The notes under the pieces: model-generated
The model's input: only the letters and a program-made list of their open reading frames with translations
Databases searched by the model: none
What the model was told of the DNA's origin: nothing
Made by a program: the position numbers and the translations under genes
Assembly (NCBI GenBank): GCA_018257865.1
Contig: JAEUBA010000136.1
Span: 1-51,710, forward strand
Direction: 5' to 3'
DNA: 51,710 bases
DNA from: Stereocaulon alpinum
Lineage: Eukaryota; Ascomycota; Lecanoromycetes; Lecanorales; Stereocaulaceae
Shown: one piece after another, positions 43,444 through 51,710 of the stretch
How positions within the stretch are numbered: the stretch's first letter is position 1
Layout of the letters: every line of letters starts with the position of its first letter

Positions 43444-45367
43444 TCAAAGGTGGGACGATGGCACGAGTTCTTCGATGGTGTCGATGACAATGAGATGGGT
43501 GAGACAAATGTTAGATCTCGAAGGAAAGCGCAAGACTACGGATTGTTCAAGATTAGCTCAGCTTCTTCCCTTGGGAAATAGAAGCAACAATTTATTAAAT
43601 GAGAAATTTGCCCAGTATTGCATCAAGAAGTTCACTTGCTCTTGAAACATTGCGCTAATTCGATACGTGTGCTGTGTAAAGCCCGAAACAGGCTGAGAAG
43701 AGAGCTAAAAACCACAATACAAAAAGAACTATAAAAGAGCGGAACAACTATGTCAATCACCTTTTAGGAAGTCCCGCACTCATTTTCTGAGTAGGAATAA
43801 CCTGTCGAATGGCTTGGCTTGGATTGTCACGGCGTCACGGCCGTGTTCAGGCGTTAGAGAACACAGGCGGCATAGTCATTACGGCTTTCCGAAGAGAGAT
43901 ACAAGAGCATTTCGTCGAATATAATCTCAAGAAGTCGTCTTAGAATCACCAACAGTAAAAACATGATGCATAGCGCGAAGAAGAGCATATGGTTGTATGA
44001 TCACGAGGTGTAACAGAGGAATTTGGCGGAGTTATTAAGGTGTTGAAGTACGTCTCAAGGTATCGCAATATGACGTGATTTACTGCCGATGGTAAAATAT
44101 GGGAGGGCGAAACAGTAGAGTCTGCCGGCAATGAGCCTAGCAGTATCCAGTTGTATGCAGAGTAATTCGTTGTCAAAAGCCAATAGGGAAGAGAAATGCG
44201 CGGCCGAAGAAGGATGGCATAGCACTCCTTCAGATCGCTCATATCGACAATGTAGAGTCTCAGCCCTGCCCATAATCATAATCTACAGTACAGGATAGAT
44301 ATCATCTATGTGTGTGGACGAGGGTTAGGGCTAGATTTCCGGATTCTTTGGTCTAAGCACGATCCTGCGAGACATCGAATGACTAGTGCGCGAGGGGGCC
44401 ACGTGCTCGCACGGACCACTCTGTTTTCGTGGGTGGGGATCCAACGGTGTAGCTCAACGAGATTCGAGATATCTTGGCGTCGATTCTGGTCCATACCCAT
44501 TACACAAACAACTCACTTTCTGGATGAACGATTTGTTCCTAGTACAACACATTCGCGTAAGTACTATGAGGACACCAGTGACTAAAATGACGACAACATC
44601 GCCTGTCTGACGCAGAGACGAGATCTTCGACCAGCCGTGCGGCGATGATGCAACCAGTACCACCACTCAAGGCCGCAGACGAATCGTGCGGGCCAGTAAT
44701 GTCAGCAGCTCTCGACTAGAGCTGCCCTAGTTATAGGCATGATAGACAAGACTTGCCGGTCGGAGAGACGGCACTACTGCCAACTGCTCAGCCTGCGTGA
44801 CTCGCGTAGAATATACCCATGTAGGATAAGCGAGATCGTGTTTCATATGCGCGATTTATCTAGCCTATAAAAGCTCTGGCTACCGTGTGGTCCGAGGCGG
44901 GCACAAAGCCATCTCGGCCCGTCATCCGTATCTAGCTAGTGTGTACCAATGCAAACAATCACGCCTTAGGGGGGGGGGGGCATGGGAAAGTCTGAGTCTT
45001 GAAGAGAGCACGTCATCCTTAACTTGTTTGCTCATTGCGTCATATTGTTAGCCTGACTCGTCTTTCATAAGTAGCATTGGTATTGCACAATCAGACTGAT
45101 TCTCTAATTAGAGTACTATTGAAAGAATGTTCCATGCTGTCCCTCTTCTCGCTTTTCGCATGATTGAGCATCTGAATAGCATAGTCAAGTAATCACACGC
45201 ATGCCACCATCTCATTTCTCGAGAAAACATAACCTGCAAGACATCTCTCTGATTCTACCCCTTCCTGAACATCGAAACCTGCTGAGTACCGCTGGTACCT
45301 CCTCTATCGCATCGGGTAAGATATGAGTTCCGCCGTCGCTACTCTTGTTTCTTCATAGTCGACTTCT
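43444..45367. other. No supported gene; 12-G run
   Basis: A minus frame at 43,946-44,242 (ATG, 98 codons, YLETYFNTLITPPNSS) is possible but unsupported. A run of 12 G lies at 44,969-44,980. Otherwise nothing is visible. Confidence 0.4.
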
Positions 45368-46375
45368 CTAATATTGATCATCCTCCTTCTTCTGCTTCTT
45401 TTCCATGAACTCTTCTAAGGACTGACCCACTTCCTTCTCATGCTGCTTTTCCAAGTCCCATGCGGCGAATAATGCTCCACGTGCAGCAGGTACCGAACGA
45501 ACCTTGGTGGACTTCAATCCCATATGAGGGAGATCGTCAAGAGCACGGGCCCAGAGAGACGAACACAACCCTTTCTCTGAATTATCTGTCGAGAGGTGAA
45601 AACCCTTGATGAGTTCATGAGGGACCAGGGATGGATCCTTGGGAGCGAGACCGCGCACAGAAATACTTGCCGTAACGCCAGAGACGGTAGGTGCGTGGAG
45701 CATAGTGGTATTCGTAGCAGTCGTAGCGGACGCGATGAATGCGGAAAGCAATTTATGTGCGCGAGATTCTGGATCGGGGCCACGGATATCTCGCCATATC
45801 CCGGCGAAGATGCTCCCTTTGAGACCCTCTCCTGGCAGATATTGATGTGCGACTACGCGGCCGCCGCCTTGGATGATCATGAAGCTGAGGGCGGATTCCG
45901 TGTACTCGATCAAAAGTTTATGATATCTCTTATCATCACTGTGACCCATCACAAAGGATTTTGCGGATCCCAGGACGGCGATCCGGCTGCCTTCCTCGCA
46001 GAGAGGCGAGGTTTTGATAGCTTCGGTTAGCTCGGTGATTTTATCTTGTCTCCAATGAAAGGGTACTGTGAGTGCTTTGATGAAAATCTGATCTTTGACC
46101 CACAGTTTACACTCGGCGTGAATCTTTCTTAGCATCTTGACGAAAAGGCGGTTGAGTTGAGGCAGTCGGTCTTCAATTGAATAGGGGGGTAGGGCGGTAT
46201 CAATGACTTGATGCACTATGTCGGTTCGATAGTTGATGCTGGGTGCCTCTTGCAAGAGACGTCGGTATTCTTTAGTGCCTTTCACCCATTTGTAGAGTGG
46301 TTCGGCATCTTCGTTTGGGGCGAGTCCTAGATCGATGTATTTGGGGCCAAAGTTGACGCCGACGTAGTAGACCAT
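45368..46375 (-). CDS. Diverged actin/Hsp70-like ATPase-fold protein, 335 aa
   Basis: ATG at 46,375, no intron. The N-terminus YVGVNFGPKYIDLGLA resembles the phosphate-1 loop of Hsp70 and actin-like ATPases (normally VGIDFGTT..S), with the key Asp and Thr positions changed. ALTVPFHWRQDKITEL (about 101-116) parallels the Hsp70 'TVPAxW' segment, and IEYTESALSFMII lies where phosphate-2 is expected. The length is about that of a nucleotide-binding domain alone. The C-terminus is charged (MEKKQKKEDDQY). Such Hsp70-like proteins are common and lineage-specific in Pezizomycotina. ATP binding is doubtful given the loop changes. Confidence 0.6.
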   Translation of the reverse strand: MVYYVGVNFGPKYIDLGLAPNEDAEPLYKWVKGTKEYRRLLQEAPSINYRTDIVHQVIDTALPPYSIEDRLPQLNRLFVKMLRKIHAECKLWVKDQIFIKALTVPFHWRQDKITELTEAIKTSPLCEEGSRIAVLGSAKSFVMGHSDDKRYHKLLIEYTESALSFMIIQGGGRVVAHQYLPGEGLKGSIFAGIWRDIRGPDPESRAHKLLSAFIASATTATNTTMLHAPTVSGVTASISVRGLAPKDPSLVPHELIKGFHLSTDNSEKGLCSSLWARALDDLPHMGLKSTKVRSVPAARGALFAAWDLEKQHEKEVGQSLEEFMEKKQKKEDDQY

Positions 46376-47306
46376 ATTGAGAGTGTGATGTCTGATTGCT
46401 CGTGTGGGGGCAAGGATTGAGGAGGAGTTTTATCGCGACTGAGAGAGATGGAAAGAGGTATTGTGGTTCTTGTTGTTCACGACTGCTAGCGGATGAGGTA
46501 CTGGATATCCTTGAGTGGAAGGCTGTGATACCGATCCTGAAACTAGGCTGGAGGTACCGTGAAAGTATTGACGATAGCAACTTGGGACAGTGTTGGCGAT
46601 CCGTGGGTTGATGGAAAAGGAAAGAAAGAGAAGATCTAGAGCTGAAACTGAGACGCTTGACGCTAGGCCCGGCAGATACCCCGCAAGACACAACACGTAT
46701 GTGGGCGTGATATCGATGCGGGGCTAACACACCATACAGAGTCAATAATCATTGAGAGTTTTCGTGGTGCAAAGTTTTCAATCTTGATGATACTAGCAAT
46801 TGGACATAGTGAGTAATTGGTAGTTTCATCATTAGGACCTAGTGTCCAGGGAGGTGATTTTCGTCAACACCTGAGCATGATTTAGACTGGAGTATCATTA
46901 TATGTTATTAACTATTGCGGACCATCTCGCCATCCATTCGAGCATTCTTTTCGTCAGATCTCCCAGAAATTTAGAACTGGAACGTCACCGATTTTTAGTC
47001 TTTCGGATCATCCAAGCTAGTATGGGGTCTTCCTCTGAATACATTCAGATCCTGCTCTCCCAAAAAAGCTAATCCGTATCTTAAAGCGTCAAGACGTTGC
47101 TCCGCGAGCAGAATTCAAGTCCACCTCGTCCACGTACCTTACACGCAAAACCCGATCCCTTGTAAACCGTTCGTTTGGCCTAAGGGGTACCCTTCTAGTC
47201 CTAGCAAGATATATTCCGATCATTACCTAAGATGTATATTCGAATAGTCATAACTCTCTTAGCAACTGGCCACACTTCCATCAGCACTCTTCCCATTTCA
47301 CTTCGT
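46376..47306. other. Intergenic
   Basis: 5' flank of the ATPase-like gene; overlapping frames up to 157 codons continue from it but lack a convincing model. Nothing else seen. Confidence 0.45.
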
Positions 47307-47498
47307 TCATCCCCTTACAGAAGCCTTGACAGAAGACGCAACATCTGATTTACTCCTGCAAATAGCACGTTTGAAACTCTCAAAACTCTCCTTCAGCCCC
47401 GAGAAATTCCACCGCGAGTCTTCACCGCAACTTCGGCTGCGAGTCTTCTTGATCGGCACTTCGTAGTGATAACGTGCCTTGAGGGAGAACGACGACAT
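47307..47498 (-). CDS. Small basic protein, 63 aa
   Basis: ATG at 47,498 in the context ATCCAATGTCG. Rich in Ser, Lys and Arg (YHYEVPIKKTRSRSCGEDSR), two cysteines, no signal peptide or membrane segment. The frame is open for eight codons before this ATG but only from a TTG. No family recognised. Confidence 0.4.
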   Translation of the reverse strand: MSSFSLKARYHYEVPIKKTRSRSCGEDSRWNFSGLKESFESFKRAICRSKSDVASSVKASVRG

Positions 47499-48384
47499 TG
47501 GATCAGAAGATTTTGGAGACAATTTGACTGGCGCTTTTTTTGATTAGGGTTCGATTTGCCAGACTGACTCTTCGGGACTATCCTCGTGAAGCAAGTTTTA
47601 TTTCGCATAGAGCTTCAGGAGTAGAGAATTCTATAATCGGCGTTCATTGGGAGACAATTACTGTCATGATCAAGTGTTTAGCTGCAAATGTCCTTTATCC
47701 TTTCTCCGTTTTCAGAATGTTGGAGCGCCCGAACCTCTTTGTTCTTGCGAATGTTTGAGATACCCGTGCAAAGACACCTTTTGCCCTAGATTCTCCTCAA
47801 CCGCATGCATTAGTATTGGACTTCTGGAACGATAGGACCGTATTTATCGTGGCCTTGGTAAGGTTGAAGCTTGGAACAGGAAGACAAGTAGAACTGGGAA
47901 GTCCAACATTTACTGTCTACAGCATCAACGACTATAACTAAATGTCATGTCATAGCCAAGATTCCGACGTCTTTTACATGTGTGAAGTTTCCTTGGAGCA
48001 TCTCTGAAGGACCCGTTTTGGACTTCTCAACCTTGAGTCTGGCACTCATGATTAGATAACACGCAATAAAAGGCTAAGCTGCGTATGCCCTCACGTCTTA
48101 AAAACACAGAATCGACCACCTAGAGTCCAATGAAATTGCTGTTTTAGATTGTTGGTCTAAGTGTTATACCCTATGGACCGTACGCGATTCCGCTTACGAT
48201 AACAGATACTGTTGTTAGTGTAAGTGAGGAATCCGACCCTAAGCTCTCCGTGCACAAATTTAGACGCTGGTGGCGAGGGGGTCGTGACAAAACCGCGCTA
48301 GCCGGGACAAACCTAGTGAGGTATTGTTTGTGATCTTCCGGAACTTCTGCATTAAGCAGCAGAAAGACTACTCCTGACACAGAC
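47499..48384. other. Intergenic
   Basis: Divergent gene flanks; no feature seen. Confidence 0.45.
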
Positions 48385-49533
48385 ATGGCACTCCCGTTTC
48401 GAACAGCAAGCCAGCGAACCTTCTTCCAGTATTACGCACCATTGCAGCTAGACAGCCAAGCAGAATGGAAGCAAGGATCGCTTGTCCGGGATGATAGAGA
48501 CGGTGATGAAAAGGTATTCTGCTGGAATGATCACAATGGGACACCCCACAAGCAGGTAACAGATACCCCTCATTAGCTTGTGCATTGTCTGTTTGCTCTT
48601 AGCGACGTAATTGACCGTTATCATAGGCATATGGAGCGGCAGCAGATGTGGGCCTTGCCGCAGGTAGACTGTACATAGACAGCTGGGAGCCCACGGCCGA
48701 TGGCGAGAACTGGAAACCGACGTACATAAGCTCGGGTATATGCTTCGAGAATCGATATTTCATCACTACTAGCGGCTTTACGGAATCAGATGATCAGTCC
48801 ATACTCCAAGTTGAGGAAGAGAACAATCCCCATATGCTTATAAGCACGGCACAGGACCTTCTCGGTGCAGATGTTGACACGACTCTTAAAAAGGCATACC
48901 TATTTTTCTTCGAGGTTATCAGTGGTATTGCGTTCCTAAAGCTGCAAGATGATGAGGAAGATTGGGAGAATTGGGTAGAGATAAGTCAAATCGAATATCC
49001 CATTGAGATTGGACACCCGCACATATGGTGTATTGGCTATGCAGCCGGTCTTGATGTTGATTCCAAATACTACGAAGAGTGCTGGAAGGGGGTCCCAAAG
49101 TTGTTGAAGGATGAGAAGCTATTAGAGAAATACGAACTTCGAGACCATCACGAGGTTAGCACAGCTACTACGCTCAAAGCAACGGACTGATACTAACCGA
49201 AACTTAGCCTCCAAAATTCGATCAACTTTTTCATCCCCATCGACGGATAATGCTCTCAGGCTCCTTGGGCGAATATGACGAACCATGGTTCGAGCACTCG
49301 ATTCCAGGCTGGCACGGCATAGCCGGTAGCATGATCGGTCGGTCCGTACAAACTGGTTGCGAAGCTATACAGCCGAAGATCATTGGACTCTGTACGTTGG
49401 TTCTTTATGGCATCTATGGTGGTGCTAACGAAGTGCGACAGTTGAAGGGACGAATAGGTTCGGCCTCCACAGTCATATGCTCCCCTTCACTCGCGATGCT
49501 ATGGATCGATTCAAGTACTTCGTCAGCAATTGA
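48385..49533 (+). CDS. Four-exon protein with a degenerate trypsin-like pattern, 324 aa
   Basis: Exons 48,385-48,555, 48,627-49,154, 49,208-49,391 and 49,442-49,533; introns 71, 53 and 50 bp. Intron 2 has a perfect TACTAAC before CTTAG, intron 3 has GTACGT and CTAAC. Each junction keeps the frame, and splicing removes the premature ends seen in the separate frames. ISSGICFENRYFITTSGF resembles the start of chymotrypsin-fold proteases, but Thr-Ser-Gly stands where the catalytic His motif (TAAH) would be. SGIAFLKL fits the strand with the catalytic Asp, which is absent here. PGWHGIAGSMIG resembles the GxSGG loop without the Ser in place. The end KPKIIGL-like strand and FEGTNRFGLHSHMLPFT fit the last barrel strands. 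No signal peptide. If the fold call is right, it is a pseudoprotease. Confidence 0.6.
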
Positions 49534-50118
49534 AAGCACAAATGCCACCTCGGAGGAAACATGTTCGATTCAAAAGCCGGCTTCCTCGTCGACGACCATC
49601 GCAGTCTTCCAAGCCTTTGGGCGCTAAATAATTGCCTCCTCCTACTCCGCACATAATTTCACCGTTCTAGCAAATGCTTGCTTTCTTTTCAAACGACCAT
49701 CGCAGACCCAGTTCAGACGCCGCTTACACACGAAATGGTTGGAGCTATGCAGCCAATGTCTGTCATCGCTTGTTTTCACAACAGCGATGCGTTGAGGGCA
49801 TTGTGATTTGAGTTGTCGTGTTACATCTCCAAGAATAAACGATCCCTATACAAAGACGCTAGCTAGATGCTATAGGTCATCATTACTGAATGAGCGCGAT
49901 GACACGTGCTTGTCGCTGCTTGAAGTCATAGGTCCAACTAATGCACCGTTTCAATGGAACCTACACCAGGCCACCAGACAGAAGTGCTGACGGTAGGGTG
50001 CTCATATTTCTCCCGCATTGTTGATCAAAAGCAGAATCAATTCATTCACCTGCGTTTTTCAATTTCTCACATTTACCCTAGAGTAGACCTGGTTTCTGAG
50101 AAATCACTGTAAGATGTC
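49534..50118. other. Intergenic
   Basis: No supported feature; a 60-codon plus frame at 49,808-49,990 starts with TTG. Confidence 0.45.
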
Positions 50119-50250
50119 ATGAGCGTAGCAAATGGTCTCTGGACATTGACCAGTACCGTTGGAGATTACGATGCGATGCTGGTCGACTTCATTAAGCTCC
50201 GAGACGGAGAAGTATCAAGTGCTCAACAAGCAGCCGCGAAGGCAGATTGA
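50119..50250 (+). CDS. Possible 43-aa protein with an overlapping minimal uORF
   Basis: ATG at 50,119, TGA at 50,248; MSVANGLWTLTSTVGDYDAM and then VDFIKLRDGEVSSAQQAAAK. Composition is strongly coding-like, with an acidic/amphipathic second half. A three-codon upstream frame ATG-TCA-TGA (50,114-50,122) overlaps the start. It could also be an exon of a larger gene. No family recognised. Confidence 0.35.
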   Translation: MSVANGLWTLTSTVGDYDAMLVDFIKLRDGEVSSAQQAAAKAD

Positions 50251-51018
50251 CTCCCTATAAGTATAGCCATTGTGATTACTGCCCATCGGCACAAGACGAG
50301 CCTGGAGATAAAAGCAAGTAAGCCATCGTTGAGCAAGATCCTAACGTGGGCGATCGTACCAGCAATGGGGGCCTCTCAACCTTAACAACGCCCTACAAGT
50401 CTGGGTCTGGAAGCATATTCGCCATTTGCTTGAAGTCCCTCTCGATTCGCTCAGAACATGCCTGTAATCAAGATACCCCTCAACAGCCCTGCAAGGTGTT
50501 CGGTGTAAAGCAGCAATCAAGATCGATCATCAGATTCCTGATGGAGATCAATTTGTCACTCCTTACTCGAGACTTCATTGTTATAATGAATGGCCATCTT
50601 CTTCCGTCGATAAAATTAGAGTGCACTTGACAAGGGTGACGCCCGATAAGGCTCCAGACTCGTTAAGTCGAACAATGGGCGCTCAATACCCGAGACGAGC
50701 CCGCGAGGAAACGTCCTACATGCTAGACTTGTTCTACAATTCCAGAAGGCTTGAATCGAATAAAATGAAAGGCTCACTAACGTCCGTAGGGTTCGTGGCT
50801 TGGGGCTCGTACATGAGTGGAACAGCAAGGGCTGTTTGAATTCAGCACATCCCTCGGTACAGGATGGCTCATGTGGTCAGTAGAGTACTCTCCTCAGCCA
50901 GATTACTCCTACTCAGGGATTATGAATCTATCTTGCACCCCGTAGAGAAGCAGACCAGCTTTCTCACTTGGCATAATGAGGCTTGTATAGGTGACGTTTG
51001 ATCGCGCGTAGCCCATCT
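50251..51018. other. No supported gene
   Basis: Short frames on both strands. The minus frame 50,909-51,100 ends GLLLYGVQDRFIIPE and is coding-like, but it is out of frame with the open reading upstream of it. Confidence 0.4.
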
Positions 51019-51333
51019 CTAGCCACAGTTCTGGCGATTCATCTCGGGGCGCAGCAGGTACCAAGTGAACTCTTGAGATGCGTCGAGTAGTAAGGAGCAA
51101 GCTTCAATGCCTGCTAAAGGCTCGTCTCTACTCATGCGTCCGACGTCATATTTCTTGTGGTATGTTTCCCTCCCGTCACAGTAGTACACTGCGTTGGTGG
51201 CTGTAGTTTCTCGTGGTCTTGGCAATCTTCGCACCGTTGTTCTGGGAGATAGACGTATGCTAGCCGCTCTGGTATGCTCGAAAGCATTCGCTGGGCGAAT
51301 TGGTGGCGGTAGCGGCGAGACTTCAGGCTGCAT
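51019..51333 (-). CDS. Possible protein fragment, 104 aa
   Basis: ATG at 51,333. The Pro/Arg-rich start is followed by VYYCDGRETYHKKYDVGRMS. Near 51,060 the coding-like reading seems to move to another frame that runs to 50,909. No convincing intron of normal size explains the switch, so a frameshifted gene is possible. No family recognised. Confidence 0.3.
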   Translation of the reverse strand: MQPEVSPLPPPIRPANAFEHTRAASIRLSPRTTVRRLPRPRETTATNAVYYCDGRETYHKKYDVGRMSRDEPLAGIEACSLLLDASQEFTWYLLRPEMNRQNCG

Positions 51334-51710
51334 TCGATGCAGGCAGATCGAAAGCTCTGTTCGTTAGCCCACCACTGGAGTAAAGAAGCCTTTCTGGTCT
51401 ATTGATACATCGAAGGGACTATCGACGCGTCAATACATCGCATAGAGTGTGCTAGGTACTCAGCCGTGGGAAGAGAAACTCGCCGAGCCATATCATTCGG
51501 GTCACGGCATCGGCAAAACTTCGGATGAACTCAAGCATTGAGGTGATAAACATTGCGGTAGTGATACAACGACAACAGCAAAACAGTGCTTTAGAATATC
51601 AGTGATATGATTGGAGGCTTATTGGCCATTCAATGGGGTGGAACAATCTATTGCTATTGAAGTTGTTGCTGCTAGATAGAATTGCATGCAGAGATTTTAT
51701 CTAGTGCGCG
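51334..51710. other. Window end, nothing seen
   Basis: No frame, repeat or RNA gene is supported in the last 377 bases. Confidence 0.4.

Overview
This window is the left end of a chromosome of a filamentous ascomycete (Pezizomycotina; a Dothideomycetes-like fungus is my best guess). It begins with a CCCTAA telomere, followed by about 16.6 kb of AT-rich DNA in which CpA and TpG are almost gone while CpG is kept, the signature of repeat-induced point mutation (RIP). The genes to the right have short introns (47-84 bp) with GTRNGT-type donors and CTAAC/CTGAC branch sites. Many start codons below were reset to an ATG or to a spliced exon because the longest open frames begin at GTG or TTG.

Layout. 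1-123: telomere. 124-about 4,020 (minus): decayed telomere-linked RecQ-like helicase (TLH), reading toward the telomere and cut off by it in helicase motif V. About 4,100-16,660: gene-free, RIP-mutated repeat DNA with traces of two unidentified long reading frames and several tandem repeats. 16,700-23,000: a caspase-fold-like protein and a glycosylated membrane protein. 24,800-34,800: small secreted and membrane proteins, including a five-exon gene whose two domains and introns are internally duplicated, a related single-domain gene, two tandem tiny Cys-rich proteins, an inverted-repeat element, and an AlkB-like dioxygenase. 36,400-42,100: a broken and an intact copy of a repeat-rich, probably GPI-anchored surface protein. 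42,500-43,450: a pseudogene of the fungal 'LP.ELR..IY' family. 45,300-49,600: an actin/Hsp70-like ATPase relative and a four-exon gene with a trypsin-like but apparently degenerate pattern. 49,600-51,710: little that can be supported.

The content is typical of a fungal subtelomere: a telomere-linked helicase relic, RIP-silenced repeats, then lineage-specific genes rich in secreted and surface proteins, with several broken copies. I see no metabolic pathway or operon-like unit. The strongest observations are the telomere abutting the helicase frame, the internally duplicated secreted protein with four phase-1 introns, the intact/broken surface-protein pair, and the HxE variant in the AlkB-like protein.
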